DNA from: an uncultured SAR86 cluster bacterium
GTDB lineage: Bacteria; Pseudomonadota; Gammaproteobacteria; Magnimaribacterales; D2472
Length of the DNA: 53,016 bases
Assembly: GCA_902515155.1 (NCBI GenBank)
Contig: CABXTT010000005.1
Span: 1-53,016 of the forward strand
Direction of reading: 5' to 3'
Shown here: positions 37,691 through 46,407 of the stretch, one piece after another
How positions within the stretch are numbered: position 1 is the first letter of the stretch
Layout of the letters: each line of letters starts with the position of its first letter
Position numbers and translations under genes: made by a program
Notes under the pieces: generated by a model
Database searches by the model: none
Seen by the model: only the letters and a program-made list of their open reading frames with translations
Told to the model about the DNA's origin: nothing

Positions 37691-38641
37691 TTACTTTTCA
37701 AGACAGACTGTTCTTGTTCCCTTCCAATTTGAGATTAAATCAATAGCATCATCATTAGATACATCTTTATATAAGCCTCTAGATACTGTCCATTCTTCGA
37801 TAATTTTAAAAGGTGTGTAACCATATTTTTTAAAAACTGAGCCATTAGGATTTAATTCATCATCACTTGATATATATTTTGGCTTATAACCACCAGCAAA
37901 GAGCTTGGATAAAGTTTCTTTCATAGCTTCAATATCATCATATTTATGCGTTTCAAATATAATAGTCCTCGGCGCTAAAGATGGATGTGAATCAAGTAAT
38001 TTATTAAGCGATTTAAATATTTCATGTTCGTGACCTTCAACATCCATTCTGACAAAATCTATACCATTAATTTCTTGTACATATTCAGCAAAATCAATAA
38101 GCTCAACTTCTACTTCTTCAATGTCTTTGTTAGCTTCTAAGTCCACTAAATTAAAGCTATTTAAATTCGTTTTTTTATGTAGTCCAAATTTTGCGGTTCC
38201 ATTTTTACTTGAGATTGCACATTGTTTAAATTGAACTCTATTTGAAAGATTATTTAATTCAAGGTTTTTTGATAGCACTTTTATGTTTCTTGGATCTGGC
38301 TCAACGGCATATATTTTTGCAGTATTATTGAGTTTTTGTGCTTCCATAAGTATGTAGTAACCTATATTGGCACCAAGATCCAGAATTGTATCACTTGGCT
38401 GCACTTCATTATCTACCATCCACTTATGTTCAAGCTCTCTACTCCCAATGACAAAAAGAACTCTGGCAAGACCATCATCGTCTAAAGGTAAGTACATTTT
38501 ATAATCGTAAACTTTTCTTAGTATTTCCCCACTTGAGAAAAGTTGTAATGCCCAGAAATGTATTTGCCTATATAAAATTATAAAAGTATTAAACTTATAA
38601 AATTGGAATACAGATAATAATTTTTTAATTGGATTAATCAT
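37691..38641 (-). CDS. FkbM-family methyltransferase
   Basis: A 316-residue SAM methyltransferase. It has DTILDLGANIGYYILMEAQK near residue 84, YAVEPDPRNIKVLSKNLELN near 115 and FVRMDVEGHEHEIFKSL near 196, which are FkbM-family hallmarks. These enzymes O-methylate hydroxyls in antibiotics and glycans. It is the only minus-strand gene in the cluster, convergent with wzy (17 bp between stops) and divergent from the next glycosyltransferase, with its own promoter-like sequence, so it is probably independently expressed or separately acquired. Confidence 0.87.
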   Translation of the reverse strand: MINPIKKLLSVFQFYKFNTFIILYRQIHFWALQLFSSGEILRKVYDYKMYLPLDDDGLARVLFVIGSRELEHKWMVDNEVQPSDTILDLGANIGYYILMEAQKLNNTAKIYAVEPDPRNIKVLSKNLELNNLSNRVQFKQCAISSKNGTAKFGLHKKTNLNSFNLVDLEANKDIEEVEVELIDFAEYVQEINGIDFVRMDVEGHEHEIFKSLNKLLDSHPSLAPRTIIFETHKYDDIEAMKETLSKLFAGGYKPKYISSDDELNPNGSVFKKYGYTPFKIIEEWTVSRGLYKDVSNDDAIDLISNWKGTRTVCLEK

Positions 38642-38663
38642 TTGAACCTATAAATTTTTTGTT

Positions 38664-38690
38664 ATTATACATTATTAAAAACTTATCCAA
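38664..38690 (-). promoter_or_regulatory. Possible promoter for the FkbM-family gene
   Basis: On the minus strand: TTGGAT (complement of 38685-38690), 15-bp spacer, TATAAT (complement of 38664-38669), 22 bp before the ATG. Confidence 0.42.
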
Positions 38691-38773
38691 GTTATAATTC
38701 ATACTAATAGATTTGAAATTGAAAATAAAATACAAAAAGTATTAATAATTCGTATTAAATGGAACATTAATTG

Positions 38774-39571
38774 ATGATAACTTTTTCAATAATAACACCA
38801 ACGTATAATAGGAAAAATATAATTTCAGATTCTATTGATAGCTCTTTGATATTTAGCAAACATCAGAATATGAACGAAATAATTATTGTTGATGATGCTT
38901 CAAAAGATAATACTCATCAGTATATTAAAGATTCTTATAAAGAGGAGCTTGATCGAGGACAAATAGCATATAAAAAATTGGAAACAAATCGTGGAGTCAC
39001 TTATGCAAAAAATTCTGGTGCAGAATCTGCCCAAAATGAGTGGTTGATATTTTTAGATTCAGATGATCAATTGCTCTTTGATGCCAATATAACAATTATT
39101 AATGCAATTAAGCAATTTAAAGATGCTGATATTTTATTTTTTAGATGTATTGATAATGAGATGAATTTAGTTGGAGAAAATATCACGAAATCTTTTAAAT
39201 TAAATTTAAACAATTATATTAAAAATGGTACTTTTGGAGAGTGCTTGCCGGTAATAAAAAGAACAAAGTTTTTGCAATATAAATATGACTCTGATTTAAG
39301 GGGATTCGAAGGCCTCACTTATTTGAGAATGCTAAAAGAAGACATGAATCTTTACATAATTAAAGAAGCTGCAAGAAAGTATGATGATCGAGGTATTGAT
39401 AGATTATCAACTAGAGCAGGCATATTTAAAAGATCTGTTATGATTTTGGAAGGATATAAAAGATATAAATATGAAGTTTACAATATTATAAAAAGCCCAC
39501 TAAAAATGTATTTAAACTTAAAAATATTTCAGTATTATTTGTTATCTCTTTTAAGTAGGCTTATTAAATGA
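38774..39571 (+). CDS. Family 2 glycosyltransferase
   Basis: A 265-residue GT2 enzyme. It starts ITFSIITPTYNRKNII, has EIIIVDDASKDNTHQYI near residue 37 and ETNRGVTYAKNSGAESA near 73, and the metal-binding motif FLDSDD near 96. These place it in the GT-A inverting family that acts on the cytoplasmic face. ATG 38774 is chosen over a TTG just before it. Its stop overlaps a small ORF by 4 bp (ATGA). Donor and linkage unknown. Confidence 0.88.
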   Translation: MITFSIITPTYNRKNIISDSIDSSLIFSKHQNMNEIIIVDDASKDNTHQYIKDSYKEELDRGQIAYKKLETNRGVTYAKNSGAESAQNEWLIFLDSDDQLLFDANITIINAIKQFKDADILFFRCIDNEMNLVGENITKSFKLNLNNYIKNGTFGECLPVIKRTKFLQYKYDSDLRGFEGLTYLRMLKEDMNLYIIKEAARKYDDRGIDRLSTRAGIFKRSVMILEGYKRYKYEVYNIIKSPLKMYLNLKIFQYYLLSLLSRLIK

Positions 39572-39732
39572 AAATAATTCTTCTGATAAAAACTTTTAAG
39601 GAAACAATACATCTTAAATTAAGAATTTGTAAAAAAGTGATTGCAATACTAAAAGCCTTTAATCATAAAAATGAAAATTACAGACAGCAAACTAATATAG
39701 ACTTAAATAATAAAGAGTTAGCTCTAAAATGA
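39568..39732 (+). CDS. Small hypothetical protein (54 residues) between two glycosyltransferases
   Basis: An ORF starting ATG at 39568 and stopping TGA at 39730-39732. It overlaps the preceding stop and the following start by 4 bp each (ATGA at both ends), the same coupling used by other genes here. The protein starts with a hydrophobic/basic segment (MKIILLIKTFKE) and ends hydrophilic; no signal peptide or known domain is recognised. The double overlap argues for a translated coupling peptide, but it could also be the remnant of a longer gene. Confidence 0.5.
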   Translation: MKIILLIKTFKETIHLKLRICKKVIAILKAFNHKNENYRQQTNIDLNNKELALK

Positions 39733-40844
39733 AAAAAATAGTTCATATCATATTGTCTCTTGAGCTTGGAGGCGCAGAGCGAATGTTAGAAAGATTAATA
39801 AAAGAATCTTCAAAAGATAATTCTATTCAGCAGTCAATTATTACTCTTAAAAATGAGGGTAGTATAGGTCGGCAGCTGAAAATTGATGGCTTTGATATAA
39901 CCTCTATGGGTATGACATATAAAATAAGTTCACTTTTTATATTATTTAAACTAATTAAAATCCTAAGAAAAAAGAAACCAGACGCTGTTTATACATGGAT
40001 GTACCACTCTGATTTAATTGGTGGCTTAGCAGCATATCTGGCTGAAATAAAAAATATAATTTGGGGCATAAGAAATTCTAAAATTCCTCAAAAGTTTTTA
40101 TCATCAACATCTTTTGTAATAAAAATATGTGCACTTTTATCTTCTTACATACCTACAAGGATTATTTGCTGCGCTGAAGCAGCTAAATTAACTCATATTG
40201 AGTTGGGATATTGCCCTGAAAAGATTATTGTTATAACTAATGGCTATGATCTTAAATCTTTTAATCCCAGTTATAAATTGAGAAGCAGTGTATGTAAAAA
40301 TCTTGGATTGTTAGAAAATGATTTAGTTGTTGGAACTGTAGGAAGATTCGATCCCCTTAAAGATTTTAACAATTTTATTCAAGCCGCAAATCTAGTTCTA
40401 AAAGATCACAAGAATGTAAAGTTTATGATGATTGGAAAGGGATTGGATAGAAAGAATGACGAGCTCAATTCATGGATACATAACACCGAATATCCAAATA
40501 ATTTTATCTTACTTGGTGAGAGAAATCCTCATGATTTCTTTACCGCAATGGATTTATTTTGTTTATCATCAAAATCAGAAGGTTTTCCAAATGTAGTAGC
40601 AGAAGCTATGGCTATGCAAATTCCTTGTGTTGTTACCGATGTTGGTGATGCTGGTAGAATTGTAGAAGAGTCTGGAATAGTTGTTGAGCCTAAGAATTCA
40701 AATTCTCTTTATGAAGGTTTAGTTTTAATGCTGAACAAAAATAAAAGCGACCGTGACATTTTAGGTTGTAAGGCAAGGAATCTGATAGAGAACAAATATG
40801 ATATAAAAGTAATAAAGCAAAAATTTATAGATTTAATTAATTGA
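39729..40844 (+). CDS. Family 4 glycosyltransferase
   Basis: A 371-residue GT-B enzyme. It has IILSLELGGAERMLERLI at the N-terminus, GTVGRFDPLKDFNNFIQA near residue 202, FMMIGKGLDR near 235 and the donor-binding SEGFPNVVAEAMAMQIP near 281. The GGAER motif marks retaining GT4 enzymes of polysaccharide loci. It is coupled to the small ORF upstream and overlaps the next gene's region by a TTGA junction. Confidence 0.9.
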   Translation: MKKIVHIILSLELGGAERMLERLIKESSKDNSIQQSIITLKNEGSIGRQLKIDGFDITSMGMTYKISSLFILFKLIKILRKKKPDAVYTWMYHSDLIGGLAAYLAEIKNIIWGIRNSKIPQKFLSSTSFVIKICALLSSYIPTRIICCAEAAKLTHIELGYCPEKIIVITNGYDLKSFNPSYKLRSSVCKNLGLLENDLVVGTVGRFDPLKDFNNFIQAANLVLKDHKNVKFMMIGKGLDRKNDELNSWIHNTEYPNNFILLGERNPHDFFTAMDLFCLSSKSEGFPNVVAEAMAMQIPCVVTDVGDAGRIVEESGIVVEPKNSNSLYEGLVLMLNKNKSDRDILGCKARNLIENKYDIKVIKQKFIDLIN

Positions 40845-40864
40845 ATTACAGGGATAATGAGAAA

Positions 40865-41704
40865 ATGAGTAGCAACAAGGATCAAAAAACAGTTGATGGA
40901 TTTGGCGATGAATGGGAACGCTTTGATCAGAGTCAACTTAGCAAAGATGAGCATCAAGACTTGTTTAATCGATATTTTTCAATTTTTCCATGGGAGAAAT
41001 TACCCGAAAACTCCTCAGGGTTTGATATGGGTTGTGGAAGTGGTCGTTGGGCTAAAATGCTGGCTCCAAAAGTTGGTACATTGCATTGCATTGATCCTAG
41101 CTCGGCATTAGAAGTAGCAAAACGTAATTTATCTAGTGAACCTAATTGTATTTTTCATCATAAGGGAGTAAGTGACCAGATTTTACCTGCCGGCAGTCAA
41201 GATTTTGGTATTTCTTTGGGAGTTCTTCATCACATTCCAAATACATTAGAAGGCATTAAGGCTTGCACTTTAATGCTGAAGCCAGGAGCACCATTTTTAT
41301 TATATCTTTACTATGCATTTGATAATCGTCCTTTATGGTTTCAGTTAATTTGGAGGATAAGTAATATTATTAGAATGATTGTAAGTGCATTACCACATAA
41401 ATTAAGATATATAATAAGCCAAATATTAGCTATTTTAATATATTGGCCTTTTGCAAAACTAGCCTTAGTTTTTGAAAAAATTGGAGCATCTAAAACATTT
41501 GTTGAAAATTTCCCACTCAGCACATACCGTAATCTTAGTTTTTATACAATGAGAACGGACGCGTTAGATCGTTTTGGAACCCGTCTCGAAAAACGTTTCA
41601 CCAGGTCCCAGATTAAAGATATGATGAAGAATTCAGGTCTTAAAGACATAAAATTTTCTGAAAATTCAAATTATTGGATTGCTGTAGGTTTTAAGGAATC
41701 ATAA
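40865..41704 (+). CDS. SAM-dependent methyltransferase
   Basis: A 279-residue class I methyltransferase. It has FGDEWERFDQ near residue 12, motif I FDMGCGSGRWAKMLA near 51, CIDPSSALEVAKRN near 73 and SLGVLHHIPN near 115, then a membrane-like or amphipathic stretch near 170-210. Substrate unknown, probably a sugar or lipid-linked sugar. ATG 40865 is chosen; a TTG at 40841 overlapping the previous stop is possible. Base composition is clearly higher in G+C than the genes before it (27 of 60 in 41041-41100). Confidence 0.78.
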   Translation: MSSNKDQKTVDGFGDEWERFDQSQLSKDEHQDLFNRYFSIFPWEKLPENSSGFDMGCGSGRWAKMLAPKVGTLHCIDPSSALEVAKRNLSSEPNCIFHHKGVSDQILPAGSQDFGISLGVLHHIPNTLEGIKACTLMLKPGAPFLLYLYYAFDNRPLWFQLIWRISNIIRMIVSALPHKLRYIISQILAILIYWPFAKLALVFEKIGASKTFVENFPLSTYRNLSFYTMRTDALDRFGTRLEKRFTRSQIKDMMKNSGLKDIKFSENSNYWIAVGFKES

Positions 41705-41707
41705 TAA

Positions 41708-43669
41708 ATGTGTGGTTTAGTAGGGTTCCTTGGTGGTGACTTTTCAAATAAAAAATTAAGCACTAATATACTTCAAGAAATGTCAGACAAGATTATAAGT
41801 AGGGGTCCAGACAGCTCTGGTATATGGATAGATGAAACAAGTAAAATTGGCTTAGCACATAGGCGATTGGCTGTTCTCGATTTATCACCGGCAGGACATC
41901 AGCCAATGATATCAAGTTCCAAAAGATACACCATGGTATATAACGGAGAAATTTATAATAGTTTAGAAATTAAGAATGAACTAATTAATGCTGAGCCTGC
42001 AATAACCTGGAGTGGTCATTCTGATACTGAGATATTACTTGCAGGTTTTGATACTTGGGGAATAAAAGAAACAATTTATCGTATTACAGGTATGTTTGCT
42101 ATATCAGTATGGGATAATGAATTAAAGCAATTAACCTTAATAAGAGATAGGCTTGGCGAAAAGCCCTTATATTATGGCTGGCAAGGATCGGAGTCTAATA
42201 AAGCTTTTTTATTTGGATCTGAATTAAAGTCTTTAAAAAAACATCCACAATTTAGTAATGAGATTGATCGTGGATCATTATCTCTATACATGAGATATTG
42301 CTATGTACCTGCACCTCACTCAATTTATAAGGGAATTAAAAAGCTTGAACCTGGAACTATCTTAACTGTTTCTTTAAATAACAAATATACACAAGAAAGG
42401 TATTGGGATGCTCGTAAAGTAGTAAAAAACGGTTTTGAATGCCAATTTGAGCAGCCTATTGGTGAGGTAACAAAAAATTTAGAGGTTGAGCTTAAGAATA
42501 CTATTTCTCAACAAATGATGGCAGATGTCCCCTTGGGTGCCTTTCTTTCTGGTGGAATTGATTCTTCAGCAGTAGTTGCTCTAATGCAGAGCCAATCTTC
42601 CAATCCCATAAAAACCTTTACAATTGGCTTCAAAGAAGCTGGATATAACGAAGCAGAGTATGCTAAGTTGGTAGCTGAACATTTAGGAACAGAACATACC
42701 GAATTGTATGTTTCTTCTCAGGATGCATTAGATGTAATACCTAAACTACCAAACTTATACTGTGAACCCTTTGCAGATTCCTCGCAAATACCAACATATT
42801 TAGTTGCTGCTCTTGCACGCGAGCATGTAACAGTAAGTCTTTCTGGTGATGGCGGAGATGAGCTATTTTGTGGTTACAATAGATATTTATTTGCTAACAA
42901 ACTTTGGAACGGTTTAAAAATAACTCCAGCGTCTTTGAGAGGATTTGTTGGTAGAAGTGTTCAAAGTTTTCCTGATGCTTTCTGGGCTAAGGGATTCAAA
43001 TTTTTGAATAAAATCACTCCCGAGAAATTTAATGGGGTTAGATGGGGAGATAAGTTACAAAAGGGTGCCGGTGTTGTTGGATCTAAAGATTTAATTAGCC
43101 TGTATCAAGGCGTTGTATCAAATTGGCAAAATCCGTCATCTGTTGTTATTGGAGAGGGAGAACATAAAAGTATTTTTTCAACAGATATTGAAATTCTCTC
43201 AAGCTTAGATGATGTAGAAAAAATGATGGCTATTGATATGATTTCTTATTTGCCAGACGATATTTTGGTTAAAGTCGATAGAGCAGCAATGGGCGTGTCT
43301 TTAGAGACCAGAGTACCATTTCTAGATCACCACATAATCGAATTCACATCTAAAATTCCTTTATCAATGAAGTTAAATAACGGGGTGGGAAAGGCAATAT
43401 TAAGAGATATTCTATACAAATACGTTCCAAGAGAACTAATTGAGAGACCTAAAATGGGATTTGGAATCCCTGTAAGTGATTGGCTAAAAGGCCCACTTAA
43501 GGATTGGGCAGAAGAACTACTTAGTGAGTCTCGATTAGAATCTCAAGGTTTTTTTTATCCGGCAATAGTAAGGAAAATGTGGTCAGAACATATATTAGGT
43601 AATCGAAACTGGCAGTCTCAGTTATGGGTAATATTAATGTTTCAAGCATGGCTTGAGGATAATGCTTAA
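41708..43669 (+). CDS. AsnB-like glutamine amidotransferase
   Basis: A 653-residue asparagine-synthetase-type protein. The glutaminase domain begins MCGLVGFLGG with nucleophilic Cys2, and YNGEIYN is near residue 79. The synthetase domain has the PP-loop SGGIDSSAVVAL near 281 and DGGDELFCGYNRY near 380. In polysaccharide loci such proteins (WbpS of P. aeruginosa O6, WbtH of Francisella) amidate uronic acids of the repeat unit. The UDP-GalNAcA genes at the start of this cluster fit that role, though free asparagine synthesis cannot be excluded. Confidence 0.88.
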   Translation: MCGLVGFLGGDFSNKKLSTNILQEMSDKIISRGPDSSGIWIDETSKIGLAHRRLAVLDLSPAGHQPMISSSKRYTMVYNGEIYNSLEIKNELINAEPAITWSGHSDTEILLAGFDTWGIKETIYRITGMFAISVWDNELKQLTLIRDRLGEKPLYYGWQGSESNKAFLFGSELKSLKKHPQFSNEIDRGSLSLYMRYCYVPAPHSIYKGIKKLEPGTILTVSLNNKYTQERYWDARKVVKNGFECQFEQPIGEVTKNLEVELKNTISQQMMADVPLGAFLSGGIDSSAVVALMQSQSSNPIKTFTIGFKEAGYNEAEYAKLVAEHLGTEHTELYVSSQDALDVIPKLPNLYCEPFADSSQIPTYLVAALAREHVTVSLSGDGGDELFCGYNRYLFANKLWNGLKITPASLRGFVGRSVQSFPDAFWAKGFKFLNKITPEKFNGVRWGDKLQKGAGVVGSKDLISLYQGVVSNWQNPSSVVIGEGEHKSIFSTDIEILSSLDDVEKMMAIDMISYLPDDILVKVDRAAMGVSLETRVPFLDHHIIEFTSKIPLSMKLNNGVGKAILRDILYKYVPRELIERPKMGFGIPVSDWLKGPLKDWAEELLSESRLESQGFFYPAIVRKMWSEHILGNRNWQSQLWVILMFQAWLEDNA

Positions 43670-43723
43670 ATCAGTAAAGAAAAATTAGCCCTATTTTTGG
43701 TTATATTGAACTATAAATAAATT

Positions 43724-44845
43724 ATGAAGATTCTTTTTATTGCAAGCACACCTGAATCAATAATACCTTTTCGGGGTAAATTATTACGAACACTTGTCAG
43801 TCTTGGCGTTAAAGTTAGTGTATGTGCGCCATTCACCAATCAACATCACAGTATTGTAAGGGAGCTAAGCGATTCATATAAGGTTCAGACTTATACTATA
43901 GCTCTTGGTAAAGCTGGTATTAATGTTATATCAGATTTTCGCTATCTGATTATGCTCATCAATGTAATTAAACTAATTAAGCCTAATGCAATATTTTGTT
44001 ATACGATGAAACCTGTAATATATGGGTCAATTGCTGGATGGATTTCAAGAGTATCAAATACTTATTCTATGATTACTGGTTTAGGCTTCCTATTTATTGA
44101 TACGGATAGTTTTTTTAAAAAGAAAATTCAATTTATTGGAAAAGCAATTTTATCATTCAGCCTCACAAAAAATAAAAAAATATTTTTTCAAAATGTTGAT
44201 GATCAAAAATTATTTTTTGAACAGAAAATTATAGGTAAATCGCAATCAACTCATGTAGTTAATGGTTCTGGTGTGGACATTGAATTTTATAATCAAAGAC
44301 CGCTCCCTTCAGAGCCAATTTTTTTATTAATTGCAAGAATGATTGTAAATAAAGGTATTTATGAGTACGTCGAAGCTATTAGACAAGTTAAAAAAAAATT
44401 TCCTTTAGTTAAATTTTCTATTGTGGGAGGGCTTGAAGAGAATATTGATGGAATAGATGAGGTAGTTATTCAGTCATGGGTTTCAGAAGGTCTTTTTGAA
44501 TATAGGGGTGTTGTTTCAGACGTAAGACTTGAAATTGAAAAATGTAGTATTTATGTTCTTCCTTCATATCGTGAAGGCACGCCAAGATCAGTTTTAGAGG
44601 CTATGTCGATGGCTCGACCAATAATTACAAGTGATGTTCCAGGGTGCAGAGAGACAGTTTTAAATGGCATTACAGGGATTTTGGTAAAGCCAAGAAACAG
44701 CAGCGATTTGGCTGACGCAATGCAAGTGCTAATTCAGGATCAAAATCTTAGAGAGTCAATGGGCCAAAAATCTCGTGAATATGCTGTTAAGAAATATAGT
44801 GATGACTTAGTAGTTGCTGATATAATATCTCAATTAGATATTTAA
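43724..44845 (+). CDS. Family 4 glycosyltransferase
   Basis: A 373-residue GT-B enzyme. It has RGKLLRTLVSLGVKVSVCAP near residue 17, FCYTMKPVIYGSIAG near 90, FLLIARMIVNKGIYEYVEAI near 204 and the donor site REGTPRSVLEAMSMARP near 286. The N-terminal half is like PglA-type N-acetylhexosaminyl transferases that add the second sugar after a PglC-type first step, which fits the PglC-like gene downstream. Specificity is inferred. Confidence 0.88.
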   Translation: MKILFIASTPESIIPFRGKLLRTLVSLGVKVSVCAPFTNQHHSIVRELSDSYKVQTYTIALGKAGINVISDFRYLIMLINVIKLIKPNAIFCYTMKPVIYGSIAGWISRVSNTYSMITGLGFLFIDTDSFFKKKIQFIGKAILSFSLTKNKKIFFQNVDDQKLFFEQKIIGKSQSTHVVNGSGVDIEFYNQRPLPSEPIFLLIARMIVNKGIYEYVEAIRQVKKKFPLVKFSIVGGLEENIDGIDEVVIQSWVSEGLFEYRGVVSDVRLEIEKCSIYVLPSYREGTPRSVLEAMSMARPIITSDVPGCRETVLNGITGILVKPRNSSDLADAMQVLIQDQNLRESMGQKSREYAVKKYSDDLVVADIISQLDI

Positions 44846-44889
44846 TATCTCATTTTATAAATGCAATCAGTAGCCAAGGAAAAAATAGG

Positions 44890-46404
44890 ATGTCAAAAAT
44901 TAAATCTATTTCGACAGTTACAGGCCATATTTATGATGTTCCTGATAACAATGATGAAGATAGATTAATTAGTTTTGTTAATTCTAATAACAATAAGAAA
45001 ATAGTAGCTATTCAAGGTCTTGGTTTTGTTGGAACTGCAATGTCATTGGTTGTTGCTAACAGTGACAAAAATGAATATGCAGTTCTGGGTGTCGATCAAG
45101 CTAACAAAGAATCCTACTGGAAAATAGCAGAAATAAATTCAGGAATCTGTCCAATTGTCTCATCTGATCCTCTTCTATATGAATTTTTTGAAAGTACTAG
45201 GCAAAAAGAAAATTTTTATGCGACCCATGACCCTAAGGCCTTTTCTTATGCAGATGTCATAATAGTAGATATCAATTTAGATGTAACTAAAATTAAAGAT
45301 AATTCAGGAAATCTTGATTCATTTGATGTCCCTATGACTGGATTTAAAAAGGCTATTGAGCTAATTGGTCAAGAATGCAAAAAAGATGTGTTAATTTTGA
45401 TTGAAACTACTGTTCCTCCAGGAACATGTCAGAAAGTAGTTTATCCAATAATAGTTGAGAATCTAAGATCTCGTGGACTTGAAACAGATAAATTTAAATT
45501 AGGACATTCATATGAAAGAGTTATGCCTGGACCAAACTATATGAACAGCATAAAAAATTTTTATAGGGTATATTCCGGCATTAATAATAAAAGCGCTAAT
45601 TCTGTAGAAAAGTTTCTTAAGACAGTTATTTCTACTGATGAGTATCCTTTAACGCGTCTTAAAACTACAGAATCCACAGAGATGGCAAAAGTTCTAGAAA
45701 ATTCATATAGAGCAATGAATATATCATTTGCTATAGAATGGTCAAGATTTGCTGAAAGTTCTGGTGTAGACCTTTATGAAGTAGTGGATGCTATAAGACT
45801 GAGACCTACTCATGCCAATTTAATGTACCCTGGAATTGGAGTAGGTGGATACTGCCTTACTAAAGATCCGTTGATGGCAAGTTGGGCGAGTGAGAAATTT
45901 TTTGGTCTTAAATCGGGATTACAATCCTCAGTAAAGGCTGTTGAAAATAATGACAAAATGCCTTCATATTGCTTTAATTTTGTTAATAATATTATACAAA
46001 ATTTTGATAAAAAATTGACTAGAATTGGATTGTTGGGTGTTGCTTACGGCCCAGGTATTGGTGATACAAGATTTAGCCCGGTTGAAGATTTTTATAATCG
46101 TATTTCTATGCAATTTGAAGACATCAAGTGCCAAGATCCTTACGTCTCTCTTTGGCCTGAATTAAATCTAAAAATAGAAACGTCACTAGAATCTTTTCTT
46201 AATAGAATATTTGATGTTCTTATTGTGACCACCGGACATAGAGACTACCTTAAGAACAACTCTATTTATGAATTAATTTCAAAAGTTGATCAAGAAATGA
46301 TAATTATTGATACTGTTGGTTTATTGGATTTAAAAAAACTACCCAAACATTATTCCCAAAATAAAAATTTCTATGTTTTGGGTGTTGGGCATAAAAAGGA
46401 CTAA
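44890..46404 (+). CDS. Nucleotide-sugar dehydrogenase, large variant
   Basis: A 504-residue UDP-sugar dehydrogenase-family protein. It has AIQGLGFVGTAMSLVVAN near residue 39, ETTVPPGTCQKVVYP near 175, and the catalytic Cys322 in GVGGYCLTKDP where most relatives have GGHCIPxDP. It is about 70 residues longer than usual, with an extra N-terminal lead and an insertion near 105-130. It is not a paralogue copy of the tviB-like gene at 21224. Its product is unknown; the neighbours (SDR, aminotransferase, GNAT) suggest a modified amino uronic sugar. AAGGA precedes the ATG. Confidence 0.82.
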   Translation: MSKIKSISTVTGHIYDVPDNNDEDRLISFVNSNNNKKIVAIQGLGFVGTAMSLVVANSDKNEYAVLGVDQANKESYWKIAEINSGICPIVSSDPLLYEFFESTRQKENFYATHDPKAFSYADVIIVDINLDVTKIKDNSGNLDSFDVPMTGFKKAIELIGQECKKDVLILIETTVPPGTCQKVVYPIIVENLRSRGLETDKFKLGHSYERVMPGPNYMNSIKNFYRVYSGINNKSANSVEKFLKTVISTDEYPLTRLKTTESTEMAKVLENSYRAMNISFAIEWSRFAESSGVDLYEVVDAIRLRPTHANLMYPGIGVGGYCLTKDPLMASWASEKFFGLKSGLQSSVKAVENNDKMPSYCFNFVNNIIQNFDKKLTRIGLLGVAYGPGIGDTRFSPVEDFYNRISMQFEDIKCQDPYVSLWPELNLKIETSLESFLNRIFDVLIVTTGHRDYLKNNSIYELISKVDQEMIIIDTVGLLDLKKLPKHYSQNKNFYVLGVGHKKD

Positions 46405-46407
46405 GTT

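Noticed and set aside
43670-43723. Possible terminator after the asnB-like gene (GCC...GGT near a T run)
   Set aside because: Only a 3-bp stem can be drawn; not a credible hairpin.
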